A stretch of 64,000 nt of DNA from contig JBMNNF010000013.1 in assembly GCA_050953825.1 (NCBI GenBank), positions 124,001 to 188,000 on the forward strand, written 5' to 3'. Source of the DNA: DUQW01 sp050953825 (GTDB taxonomy: Bacteria > Bacillota_I > Bacilli_A > Acholeplasmatales > Acholeplasmataceae). Both the position numbers and the translations under genes were made by a program. The notes below the pieces were generated by a model. That model was given only the letters and a program-made list of their open reading frames with translations. It did no database searches and had not been told where the DNA came from. Below are positions 7,569 to 15,606 of the stretch, one piece after another; the stretch's first letter is position 1, and each line of letters begins with the position of its first letter.

Positions 7569-8407
7569 ACTAAATAATAAACATGTTCTACTCCGTCTTT
7601 ATCAACTTCAAAATAAGTGGATATCATTGTATCTTTAGATAAGATTAGATCATTAACTGATGTAATGAATCCGTCATCATTTAAACTATATTTTGATTTA
7701 TTGTTTTCGTCTAATATCGTTTGATATGCCCGACTGATTAGATCAGTACAATAATACTTTTCTTTAGTATCTAAGAAAAACATATAGTTATATATAACAT
7801 TTTTTCGTCGAAGTTCTTTAACATAATCAACGGCTTGTTGTCTTTCTTCTTTGGTGGCTCTAACTCTTAAACCAATTGATTTTCTGCGATAATAAGAACC
7901 ATCCCGTTTCTTCTTGATAAAATAATTTCTCGCTGTAAAAATGGTGGCGCCAACTAGATTATGAGTTTGAACACCCTCTTCATCATATTCAATGTGTTCT
8001 GAAATATAATCGATGATTCTTTCATTTGGTGTTGGAAAGCCAGCTATTTCTAATAATTCATCAACATCAGAAACGATTGCGGCATGTCCACCAAAATTGT
8101 ATGAAATAAATTGATGAATTATTGGTATCTCAGGAAAAGGGGACTCCCTACTGACAAGTATATCCCCTATATTCCCCATGTAAAATTTATCTTCATCTTC
8201 GATATATGTTAAATCATCAAGATATTCAGTTGATTTTACTTCATAATATTTTCTGGTGTCGCTAGATTTCTCAACGTTTAAAACTCCGGCTTGTTTAAAT
8301 TCTTTAATCATTTTATCAACTTTGGCATTTTCATAAATGGAAATACCAAAACTATAAAAGATACTACCTAATAATATTATGAGTAAAACATTTAATATTT
8401 TTTTCAT
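7556..8407 (-). CDS. Permuted papain-like amidase (YaeF/YiiX, C92-like), membrane-anchored
   Basis: A 283-residue protein with an N-terminal hydrophobic segment (~4-24) that is a signal anchor or signal peptide. The motif FGGHAAIV (H108) precedes KYYCTDLISRAYQ (C220). That order, His before Cys, and the YC[TS][DE]L[VI] sequence are typical of circularly permuted NlpC/P60-like amidases of the YiiX/YebB group, which act on amide bonds in lipids or peptides. The target is unknown; a cell wall may be absent. It starts on the last base of the jag stop (TAATG), so it is the final gene of the rpmH-rnpA-yidC-jag run, and it ends in a terminator. Confidence 0.7.
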   Translation of the reverse strand: MKKILNVLLIILLGSIFYSFGISIYENAKVDKMIKEFKQAGVLNVEKSSDTRKYYEVKSTEYLDDLTYIEDEDKFYMGNIGDILVSRESPFPEIPIIHQFISYNFGGHAAIVSDVDELLEIAGFPTPNERIIDYISEHIEYDEEGVQTHNLVGATIFTARNYFIKKKRDGSYYRRKSIGLRVRATKEERQQAVDYVKELRRKNVIYNYMFFLDTKEKYYCTDLISRAYQTILDENNKSKYSLNDDGFITSVNDLILSKDTMISTYFEVDKDGVEHVYYLVNPN

Positions 8408-9027
8408 TATTTGTGTTTTGGTTTAATAATTAATGATCTCTCAGGTCCTTCACCTTCAGAGATGGTTTCGACATCTTTCCAATCAGCTAATTTAGTATGA
8501 ATAACTCTTCTTTCATATGAGTTCATTGGATCTAATTTAACTTCAATTTTAGTTTTTGCTACTTCTTTTGCGGTTTTGGTGGCTAATATTTCTAATTGTT
8601 TAACTCGATTTCTATGATATCCGCCAATATCAAGATTAACTATTATTTTTGAATCAGTAAATTGTGATAAATAATTTCTTAAGACAAATTGAATTGCTTG
8701 TAAGTTTTTACCATCTCTACCGATTAATAATGAATTTTCAGTAGTTTCTAAACTATAAAAAATTTGCATACCACCATCAAGAGTTCTAAATTCAGTTTTA
8801 CATTCAATACCTAAATTTAATAAGATTTTTTCTAGATATTCTTTACCTGCAGTTACTAAGTTTACGTTTGGTGTTGCTAAATATGTTGTGACATTTCCAA
8901 TTCCTAGTAAACCTTTTTTCTCTTTAACGATAGCCAAATCAATATAATCTTCAGCAAGACTTAATAATTTTGACGCTTCTTTTAGGGCTTCTTGATCAGT
9001 TCTAGCTTCAATTTCTACTCGTTTCAT
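8407..9027 (-). CDS. khpB: RNA-binding protein Jag/KhpB
   Basis: A 206-residue protein with the three Jag domains: Jag-N (1-~50, KEKKGLLGIG), a KH domain with the GRDGKN loop (103-108) and an R3H domain with the SYERRVIH core (170-177). Jag/KhpB binds RNA with KhpA and influences cell division or elongation genes in Firmicutes. It overlaps yidC by 4 bases and the next gene by 1, so the order rpmH-rnpA-yidC-jag is conserved and tightly coupled. Confidence 0.93.
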   Translation of the reverse strand: MKRVEIEARTDQEALKEASKLLSLAEDYIDLAIVKEKKGLLGIGNVTTYLATPNVNLVTAGKEYLEKILLNLGIECKTEFRTLDGGMQIFYSLETTENSLLIGRDGKNLQAIQFVLRNYLSQFTDSKIIVNLDIGGYHRNRVKQLEILATKTAKEVAKTKIEVKLDPMNSYERRVIHTKLADWKDVETISEGEGPERSLIIKPKHK

Positions 9028-10487
9028 AATATCCCACCTAAAGTTTCTTCTTGTTTTTTCTCATATTGTCTTCTTGATATTTCTTTATGAATTAAAGTTT
9101 GACCTAATGAGAATAAATTCCCAACAATCCAATATAGTGCTAAGGCGTTGCTTTGGAATGAGAAAATAACCATCATTGCGACCATAACATAACTAACTAT
9201 TTTCATAGTTTTTGCTGTTTGCGCCGCTTGTTCATCTTTTTTATGTTCAACTGTTTTCTTTAAATGTTTTGGTTTTCTTTGTGATAGCCATTGTAATAAA
9301 ATCATTGTTGCACCAACTAATGCAGCAAGAATATAAGAAGTCCAGTGATTTCCAATTGATAATTCAATTCCTAAGAATTTGGTGTTAGTAATTTTATCGG
9401 CCCAATATCCATAAGGAACTAAAATTCTAGTAACAGTTTGATACATTGCAATAAAGATAGGCATTTGTAAGAACGGTAAAAACATTGAACCCATTCCGAT
9501 TTTATGTTTTTTATAAACTTGCATTGTCTCAAGTTGCATTTGTTGTTGTGAAGCACGATCGGTTCTGCCACGATATTTATTTTGAATTCGTTGAATATCT
9601 GGTTGTGCTTCGGCCATCCTTGATGACATTGAGTTAGTTTTTGCATAAATTGGCCACGCTAATGTTCTAATAACAATAGTTGCAAAAATAATACCTAGAG
9701 CATAAATTCCACCAAATGATAACAATTGCATGATCCAACCGACTGGAATAACTAATATATAATCAAACCAATTAGCTGATTTATCATGAATTGGTTTTTG
9801 CCCGCCAGCTACCATAACTTCAAATGTTTCACTAGCTGAACCACTTGTTAGAGTAACTGAATAAAGGCCTTGTTTATAAGGAGTACTGTTTTTTAAATCA
9901 GCAACAACTTCATTAGTTACATCGGTTTGGATTGTTTCAGTACCATCAGCACTTGGTCCAACCTTAATAACATTCATATATTTGGCTATATCATCTTCAT
10001 TAAGTTTTTGACCCATTTGATGTGTAAAGGCATATGATGCTGGTTTTTTCTCGGCTTCAATAATTTCTTTATATTGAAAAACTAAAAAACTATCTCTTTC
10101 TTTAATTGGTTCAGTTGCTACATGTTTTTTTACAAACTTAAACGATGTTTGAAGTGGTTTCTTCTTATCTTTTGGATCGTTACACTCTTTATCGGTAATG
10201 ACATATTCTGTAACACCGGCGGTTACATTAGAATCTCCAGGAACTTCTACTTCTTGAGTTTTATATTGACCTGGAGTTAATAACTCAACTGTTCTTCCGG
10301 TTTTATCCAGAGGACTACCATAGACACGGTAAACTTTTAAACCATAAGTATTAAAAGTTCCATCTACTACTACAACATCTGGTGCACTAACAACTAAATA
10401 TTGTGGTTTTGGTTTTCTACGGCATCCGGATAAACCCAATGTTAACATTAATAATAATGTAATAATTAATAAAATTCTTTTTTTCAT
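9024..10487 (-). CDS. yidC: Membrane protein insertase YidC/OxaA, lipoprotein with large extracytoplasmic domain
   Basis: A 487-residue insertase for membrane proteins. It has a lipoprotein signal with LSGC (C22), then ~215 residues outside the membrane, then the YidC core from ~240 (WFDYILVIPVGWIMQLLSFG) with the conserved Arg in IVIRTLAWPIYAK and KYRGRTDRASQQQMQLE in the cytoplasmic loop, and a final ALALYWIVGNLFSLGQT helix. Gram-positive YidC proteins normally have only a short stretch between lipid anchor and first core helix, so the extension is unusual; it does not look like the Gram-negative P1 domain. It overlaps rnpA and jag by 4 bases each. Confidence 0.95.
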   Translation of the reverse strand: MKKRILLIITLLLMLTLGLSGCRRKPKPQYLVVSAPDVVVVDGTFNTYGLKVYRVYGSPLDKTGRTVELLTPGQYKTQEVEVPGDSNVTAGVTEYVITDKECNDPKDKKKPLQTSFKFVKKHVATEPIKERDSFLVFQYKEIIEAEKKPASYAFTHQMGQKLNEDDIAKYMNVIKVGPSADGTETIQTDVTNEVVADLKNSTPYKQGLYSVTLTSGSASETFEVMVAGGQKPIHDKSANWFDYILVIPVGWIMQLLSFGGIYALGIIFATIVIRTLAWPIYAKTNSMSSRMAEAQPDIQRIQNKYRGRTDRASQQQMQLETMQVYKKHKIGMGSMFLPFLQMPIFIAMYQTVTRILVPYGYWADKITNTKFLGIELSIGNHWTSYILAALVGATMILLQWLSQRKPKHLKKTVEHKKDEQAAQTAKTMKIVSYVMVAMMVIFSFQSNALALYWIVGNLFSLGQTLIHKEISRRQYEKKQEETLGGIL

Positions 10488-10825
10488 TTAACTTCCTCCA
10501 AAATTTTAGCTTTAATTAAAAGTTTAAATAATTCTTGATTGATTGTTTCGAAGTTTAATTCCTCTGAATTAGGTTTCACAACTATTATAAAGTCATAAGA
10601 TTTTATTTGATCTTTAATCGATCTAATAATTTCTCTAATTCTTCTTTTCATTAAATTTCTTTTAACAGCATTTCCATATTTTTTACCAATTGAAATGGCA
10701 AAACGAAATGATTCGTTATTTGATAATTGGTAAAAAATATTAAAATACTTTCCATTAACTCTTATTTTTTTATTAAAAATCGCATCGATTTCGCTTGTTT
10801 TTTTTATTCGATATTTTTTTTGCAT
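10484..10825 (-). CDS. rnpA: Ribonuclease P protein component
   Basis: A 113-residue basic protein that binds RNase P RNA for tRNA 5' processing. FRFAISIGKKYGNAVKRNLMKRRIREIIR is the family core (shown here only by its beginning FRFAISIGKKYGNAVKRN and the RRRIRE-like RNR cluster). The start ATG at 10823-10825 has no clear ribosome site and lies in an A/T-rich stretch after a hairpin that separates it from rpmH, so expression may be kept below that of rpmH. Confidence 0.93.
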   Translation of the reverse strand: MQKKYRIKKTSEIDAIFNKKIRVNGKYFNIFYQLSNNESFRFAISIGKKYGNAVKRNLMKRRIREIIRSIKDQIKSYDFIIVVKPNSEELNFETINQELFKLLIKAKILEEVK

Positions 10826-10840
10826 TTTTATAAAAATAAA

Positions 10841-10880
10841 ACTACCTGAAAAAATAAATTAATATATTTTTCAGATAGTT
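10841..10880 (-). terminator. Intercistronic hairpin between rpmH and rnpA
   Basis: On the reverse strand ACTATCTGAAAAA pairs with TTTTTCAGGTAGT (G-U allowed), followed by TTTATTTTTAT. It resembles a leaky intrinsic terminator that would lower rnpA relative to rpmH; an mRNA-processing hairpin is the alternative. Confidence 0.6.
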
Positions 10881-10914
10881 CAAGTTTTCAAAATATTTAA
10901 AATTATTTACTTTT

Positions 10915-11058
10915 TTATTGATCAGAGACTGTTAGTCTCGTGCGACCTTTTTTACGTCTAGCTGCTAAAATTGCTCTTCCACTTGGAGTTGCCATTCTTG
11001 CTCTAAATCCATGGGTCTTTTTTCTTTTCGTATTACTTGGTTGATAAGTTCTTTTCAT
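10915..11058 (-). CDS. rpmH: Ribosomal protein bL34
   Basis: A 47-residue, highly basic protein reading MKRTYQPSNTKRKKTHGFRA at its start, then RMATPSGRAILAARRKKGR and ending TVSDQ. This is the universal bL34 pattern. The ATG at 11056-11058 is preceded by AAGGCGG, 7 bases away. It is the first gene of the rpmH-rnpA-yidC-jag unit, with an extended -10 promoter about 80 bases upstream. Confidence 0.96.
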   Translation of the reverse strand: MKRTYQPSNTKRKKTHGFRARMATPSGRAILAARRKKGRTRLTVSDQ

Positions 11059-11139
11059 ATTAAAACCGCCTTTCGTGCGAAACCATGCTTTTTAATTTTA
11101 TCAAATATAAGATGATGTTTCAACTATTATCCTTTTATA

Positions 11140-11148
11140 ATTATACCA
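11140..11148 (-). promoter_or_regulatory. Extended -10 promoter of rpmH operon
   Basis: The reverse strand reads TGGTATAAT, giving a leader of about 75 bases before rpmH. Confidence 0.65.
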
Positions 11149-11164
11149 ATAATTATTTATTCCT

Positions 11165-11188
11165 AAAAAAAGAGCGCTGAGCGCTCTC
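11165..11188 (-). terminator. Intrinsic terminator of the LemA operon
   Basis: On the reverse strand AGAGCGC pairs with GCGCTCT around a 3-base loop, followed by seven T. It starts 12 bases after the lemA stop. Confidence 0.9.
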
Positions 11189-11200
11189 TAGTTTGATTAA

Positions 11201-11866
11201 TTAAAAGAATTTTTGTCTTGCTTGTTCTTTTACTTCTCTTGATGCAGTAAATGGAATTCTTGTTGTATATCCAGCTTTTGCAGCGACAATCATCTTTGCT
11301 GGCCAAATGAAGATATCTTGATTCCATCTTAGTACGTTATCATTATAAACTTCTCTAGCAGCAGTAATTTCTCTTTGAAGATAACTGTTTTGCTGCATTG
11401 CATCAGCTAATGTACGATGAGCTTTTAATTCTGGATACGCTTCAAAAGCGATATTAATTCCTCTCATTGCATTATCTAATTGACCTGATACTTCATTTCT
11501 ATTTTCTTCAGTTGGATGAATACCACCACGAAGTGCTGCTACTGAAGTCATGACATCTTTATCAAGGGCAACCGATCTTTCAACGATACCAACAGCATTT
11601 TGTAACACTTGAACTCTTTGTTCTAAATAGTTATCAATTTGTGAGGCACTGTGTTGAATTTTTTGTTGTAGTTGAGCAAGTTCTTTTCTCGCTTTAATTT
11701 TTCTAAATAAGAAAATAAGCCCTGGGATAATTCCAAAAACCCATAGTAAAACTTCAAATACTGTTGATCCAACTCCAACCTTAACTGGAATTTGTTTTTC
11801 TATAACGTTAACATCTCTACCCTCTTCGTTAACAGGTCCCCTTAATTCGTCTAATTCGTTAGCCAT
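11201..11866 (-). CDS. LemA family protein
   Basis: A 221-residue protein with one membrane helix (~35-54, FEVLLWVFGIIPGLIFLFRK) and a long helical domain. The C-terminal part AYPELKAHRTLADAMQQNSY...AREVYNDNVLRWN is the LemA signature. LemA proteins are N-out membrane proteins of uncertain role, often paired with TPM or other membrane proteins. The segment before the helix is longer than usual (~34 residues). Its ATG shares a base with the stop of the upstream 598-residue gene, so the two are coupled and probably form a complex; a terminator follows. Confidence 0.88.
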   Translation of the reverse strand: MANELDELRGPVNEEGRDVNVIEKQIPVKVGVGSTVFEVLLWVFGIIPGLIFLFRKIKARKELAQLQQKIQHSASQIDNYLEQRVQVLQNAVGIVERSVALDKDVMTSVAALRGGIHPTEENRNEVSGQLDNAMRGINIAFEAYPELKAHRTLADAMQQNSYLQREITAAREVYNDNVLRWNQDIFIWPAKMIVAAKAGYTTRIPFTASREVKEQARQKFF

Positions 11867-13662
11867 TATTTTTCCTCTCTTTCTTTTTTATTTTTTAATA
11901 ATACTAAGAATGTTGATAATTCAAATATTGATTCTTTATCTACTTGTCTGTTTCTTAAATTTTCTGCCATCTTGGCAAATTTATCACGGTATGTTAATTT
12001 TTCTTCTTCTTTAGGAACATTAACTTCAATGTCAGTCGCTTGTTCGACTGGAATATATTCTTCCCAATGAACTGGAATTGTATGTAATCTACCATCTCCA
12101 CCTAATTTAGTAACATAATCAACCCTTGGAACAACTTGATATCCATATGCTGTTACTGTTACATAGTCGCAATAATTCCCGCTTTTAACTGTAGATGTTT
12201 TTAGAATGTTTCTTGTTCCAGATAACTCATGTTTGAAATGAGATTCTCCCATTTTATTAGCGATTTGTTCGTGTTCATAAAATGAAACATATGAATCATA
12301 TAATCCACTATAAATATATTCGTGTGGTTTTTGCTGTTGATATAGCGGAATTGCTAAAATTGGTGCAAATGTGAAGTAAATATGTTTGAAATAGTTATTT
12401 TGATAATTAATGAATCTAGTTTTAATTTCTTCATAATCATAACCATGATAGTAATCTGGGTTAATTGTGAGATCAAATTTGCTTAAATGTTCTGGATAAA
12501 TAACATTTATCATTTTACTTTTAACGAAATTGAAATCATCACCGAATCCAATTTTCTTATCTTTCATTAATGCTAATAATTCTTGTTGGGCTAAAGCGGT
12601 AAATAACAATCTAAATTGGACTTCATTATCTCTGTTTTGAGCTCTCCATAATACTTCGAATTCGTAATTACCAATAATAGTTATTGCGTTAGGATCTTTA
12701 GCTGTTTTTCTTTTTAACTTTTTAATTTCTTTTTTAACATGACGTTCTATTTGTTTTTCAGTCATATGTTCGGCATCAGAATCAGTTCTAGAAAATGATA
12801 AGTCTGGTGCCGCTTCATTTCCATATACTAAGAATGGTTCAGTACTATAATAAGGATATGGTTTTTCTACTGTAGCAGTTAAAGTCTGAGTATGATGTGT
12901 TGTTGTCATTCGTCCTTTAGAATCGGTGCTGGTTGTTGTCCAATGAATAACAATTGATCCAGTATATTCTTTAGTTCCTAATTTGTGATATAAGTTATCA
13001 CTAATGAAAAATGGATTTCCATTAATTTCGCCTGATTGAACATAAAGGGTTGAGCGATCAAGGTTATTATCTTTGTATAGTCCAAATTTTTTAATTAAGT
13101 ATTCTAATCTTCTACTATCAAAAAATTGATCCATCTTAATTAATGGTAACGTTTTTTGAAATAACTCGGTAGCTATTTCAGTTTTGAACAGTGCATTCAA
13201 TGGTGCCATTTGTTCCCAAGCTTCGCCATATTTTACTTTTATCTTTCTTTCTAGTTCTTCAGTTTCGGCTTTTAATGCTTTAATTAGTGGATTGGCTTTT
13301 TTAACTATTAAAATAATAAATCCAATAGCCAATAAAATTAATGCCACTCCCACTATGATTGGTTCTAAAACTAATTTAGAAATTAAATATATGGATGCTA
13401 TTACTGCTGCAATTGATAAAATTATTAATAATACTTTCAAACCACGCCAACGTCCTAATTTTTTACTAGATTCATCTCTTAATTTTTCTAGCGTTCTAAT
13501 CTCTTTTACGGTAACGCGATTAGTTTCGATATTAACTTCAGATTCTAAAGTTAAATTTTCAAAATATTTAGTAGCGTTTTGGTTGTGCATTTCTCTTAAA
13601 ACTGTATCATATTCTTTCAATGGCTCGTAAATATATTCTTTTGAATAGAAATTGTCATCCAT
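11866..13662 (-). CDS. Large two-helix membrane protein coupled to LemA
   Basis: A 598-residue protein I cannot name firmly; parts resemble DUF3137-type proteins. An N-terminal helical stretch (~1-75) is followed by two membrane helices (~76-122), a charged helix, and a ~450-residue cytoplasmic region with beta-rich segments such as YTGSIVIHWTTTSTDSKGRM. The start at 13660-13662 (MDDNFYSKEY) is preferred because GGTGA lies 5 bases upstream; an alternative in-frame start is 7 codons earlier. It heads a two-gene operon with lemA and has an extended -10 promoter. Proteins of this type beside LemA suggest a shared membrane function, not yet defined. Confidence 0.7.
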   Translation of the reverse strand: MDDNFYSKEYIYEPLKEYDTVLREMHNQNATKYFENLTLESEVNIETNRVTVKEIRTLEKLRDESSKKLGRWRGLKVLLIILSIAAVIASIYLISKLVLEPIIVGVALILLAIGFIILIVKKANPLIKALKAETEELERKIKVKYGEAWEQMAPLNALFKTEIATELFQKTLPLIKMDQFFDSRRLEYLIKKFGLYKDNNLDRSTLYVQSGEINGNPFFISDNLYHKLGTKEYTGSIVIHWTTTSTDSKGRMTTTHHTQTLTATVEKPYPYYSTEPFLVYGNEAAPDLSFSRTDSDAEHMTEKQIERHVKKEIKKLKRKTAKDPNAITIIGNYEFEVLWRAQNRDNEVQFRLLFTALAQQELLALMKDKKIGFGDDFNFVKSKMINVIYPEHLSKFDLTINPDYYHGYDYEEIKTRFINYQNNYFKHIYFTFAPILAIPLYQQQKPHEYIYSGLYDSYVSFYEHEQIANKMGESHFKHELSGTRNILKTSTVKSGNYCDYVTVTAYGYQVVPRVDYVTKLGGDGRLHTIPVHWEEYIPVEQATDIEVNVPKEEEKLTYRDKFAKMAENLRNRQVDKESIFELSTFLVLLKNKKEREEK

Positions 13663-13698
13663 TAAATCACCCACTTTCAACAAATGCCATATATAAAA

Positions 13699-13707
13699 AT
13701 TATATCA
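13699..13707 (-). promoter_or_regulatory. Extended -10 promoter of the LemA operon
   Basis: The reverse strand reads TGATATAAT about 40 bases before the operon start. Confidence 0.65.
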
Positions 13708-13949
13708 TAATTGCTTTTTAATAATAACAGGCTTAAATAAATATATTTTTTTTATCATATTTTGCTTATTTGTAAATTTTATTTTTAATTGTGTTTTTCT
13801 CTTTACAAAGCCATCAAATCAATTTTAAGGGTTATTTGTAATTATTTTAAAAATTAGTTTTTTGTGGTCAATTTTTAAACATTTTTTCAACAATCTAAGA
13901 TGTTAATTCTTTCTTTTTTTGCGTTAATAATCGCAACAACTAACGATAG

Positions 13950-14012
13950 TTATCCACAAAAATATATATTGTTTTACTGTTTTTCAAATTTTATCCACAC
14001 CTTTTATCCACA
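13950..14012 (+). promoter_or_regulatory. Cluster of three DnaA boxes
   Basis: Perfect TTATCCACA occurs at 13950-13958, 13991-13999 and 14004-14012, all in the same orientation; the last two are only 4 bases apart. They lie just upstream of the dnaA promoter and so can serve both initiation and autoregulation. Confidence 0.92.
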
Positions 14013-14042
14013 ATTAATGTGGAAAGATTTTCTTTACATTTA

Positions 14043-14051
14043 TGATACAAT
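14043..14051 (+). promoter_or_regulatory. Extended -10 promoter of dnaA
   Basis: TGATACAAT lies about 55 bases before dnaA and 30 bases after the last DnaA box. Confidence 0.6.
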
Positions 14052-14104
14052 CATAGTAGAGAAATTACTTTAAAAATTGTATTGAAAAGGGGATAAGAAT
14101 TATC

Positions 14105-15469
14105 ATGGAAATCTACGAAAAGTTATGGCAAACAATATTAGGCGACTTACAAACTATTTATACTCAAGATACCTATGATGATTATTTTAGCAATTTGAAT
14201 GAAATTTATAAGTATCAAAATAACCATATCTACATAATTGTTGAGAATGAATGGACTAAAAAGAGAATTAATGACGTTCATTTAATGAAAATTAATTCTT
14301 TAGCTAAAAAATATCATCCAGAACCAATTGATTTTATTTTTATAACTGATCCAAGTGAAGTACCTGGATTGGCAACACCAAAGCCAGAGTACTCTTTTGG
14401 TGTTAATTATGATAATACTAATTTAAATAGGAATTATACTTTTAATACCTTTGTTGTCGGTCCTTCTAATAACTTTGCTGTTAAGGCGGCAATGATTACT
14501 GCTGAACAAGCTGGTACTGCACATAATCCTTTATACATATTTGGAGATGTCGGATTAGGTAAAACCCATTTAATGCAAGCTATAGGTAATTATGTAGTTG
14601 AAAAAGATATTAATAAAAAAGTTTTATACGCTCGTGCGAGTGATTTTGTTGATGATTATGTTAAAAACCTTAAAGATAGAACTATGGAATCTTTTTATGA
14701 AAAATATCGGACAATTGATGTTTTATTAATTGATGATATTCAAATGATGAGTGGTGCTGATAAATCACAAGACGAGTTTTTTAAAGTTTTTGAATTGTTG
14801 TATAGTACTAACAAACAAATTGTAGTGACTAGTGATAAACCAGCCAAAGAACTTAAAAATTTTAGAGAAAGAATTATTAGTCGGTTTGAGTGGGGATTGA
14901 GTATTGACATTCAAGCTCCAGACTTAGATTTAAGAGTAAAAATTTTAAAATCTAAATTAAAAAGTTCGTATGATCCAAACGATTACGACAATGTTCCAAT
15001 CGAAAGTTTAGAGTATATTGCTAAAATGTTTACATCTAATGTAAGAGAGTTGGAAGGGGCTTTATCAAGAGCTTTAACATATTGTAAGATTAATGATTTA
15101 GATTTTAGTGTCGAATCATTTGAAGAAGCTTTAGATCCGTTAGTAGCTTCAAGAAAGACAACTGAATCTATGACTCAAAACAATTATTTAAAGATTCAAA
15201 GTGTTGTTAGTGATTACTATAGTGTTAAAGTTCAAGACTTAATTGGAAAGAGTAGAAAGCAAGCTCATTCACTTCCAAGATTTATTGCTATGTATTTAAT
15301 CAAAAGACTTTATGATGTGCCATATAGTAAAATTGGTGAAATGTTTGGAAATCGCGACCATAGTTCAGTAATTAACGCTTGTCAAAAAATAGAAAATGAT
15401 TTAGATAATGATATCCTTCTTAAAAAAGCGGTTAACGATATTATTAGAAAATTAGGTGTGCAAAAATAA
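14105..15469 (+). CDS. dnaA: Chromosomal replication initiator DnaA
   Basis: A 454-residue AAA+ initiator. Domain I spans ~1-80; the linker (domain II) is short; the AAA+ core has NRNYTFNTFVVGPSN, Walker A GDVGLGKT (147-154), Walker B VLLIDDIQ (206-213) and the Arg-finger region NFRERIISRFEWG; domain IV ends with the DNA-binding signature GNRDHSSVINACQKIE. It binds the boxes on both sides of the gene. The ATG at 14105 follows AAAGGGG with a rather long 12-base gap. Length and motifs are normal. Confidence 0.98.
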   Translation: MEIYEKLWQTILGDLQTIYTQDTYDDYFSNLNEIYKYQNNHIYIIVENEWTKKRINDVHLMKINSLAKKYHPEPIDFIFITDPSEVPGLATPKPEYSFGVNYDNTNLNRNYTFNTFVVGPSNNFAVKAAMITAEQAGTAHNPLYIFGDVGLGKTHLMQAIGNYVVEKDINKKVLYARASDFVDDYVKNLKDRTMESFYEKYRTIDVLLIDDIQMMSGADKSQDEFFKVFELLYSTNKQIVVTSDKPAKELKNFRERIISRFEWGLSIDIQAPDLDLRVKILKSKLKSSYDPNDYDNVPIESLEYIAKMFTSNVRELEGALSRALTYCKINDLDFSVESFEEALDPLVASRKTTESMTQNNYLKIQSVVSDYYSVKVQDLIGKSRKQAHSLPRFIAMYLIKRLYDVPYSKIGEMFGNRDHSSVINACQKIENDLDNDILLKKAVNDIIRKLGVQK

Positions 15470-15499
15470 GGAAAATGTGTTTATAAAATGTGTCTTATA

Positions 15500-15508
15500 T
15501 GGTATAAT
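15500..15508 (+). promoter_or_regulatory. Extended -10 promoter of dnaN
   Basis: TGGTATAAT lies about 100 bases before dnaN and 29 bases before a DnaA box, so dnaN probably has its own DnaA-influenced transcription. Confidence 0.65.
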
Positions 15509-15536
15509 TATTAGACAGTAAAGCGTTTTGAATACT

Positions 15537-15545
15537 TTATCCACA
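15537..15545 (+). promoter_or_regulatory. DnaA box in the dnaA-dnaN gap
   Basis: A perfect TTATCCACA, followed 15 bases later by four ATT repeats (15561-15572). It is a candidate second half of a bipartite origin. Confidence 0.85.
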
Positions 15546-15606
15546 ATTCCACAATAACTAATTATTATTATTTAAACTAAATAGATAAAAAAAGGAGCCA
15601 ATAATT

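Larger units (their letters stand above)
13708..14104 (+). other. oriC: Replication origin region (oriC) upstream of dnaA
   Basis: This 400-base stretch holds no gene. It is very A/T-rich with long T runs in its left two thirds (about 13740-13930), suitable as an unwinding region, and carries three perfect TTATCCACA DnaA boxes near its right end. Divergent transcription away from it (LemA operon left, dnaA right) and the neighbouring rpmH and dnaN genes support its identity as the origin, probably bipartite with the dnaA-dnaN gap. Confidence 0.85.

Noticed and set aside
13184..13630. A 148-codon plus-strand frame opposite the LemA partner gene
   Set aside because: It mirrors the coding pattern of the minus-strand gene, has no ribosome site and no family resemblance.
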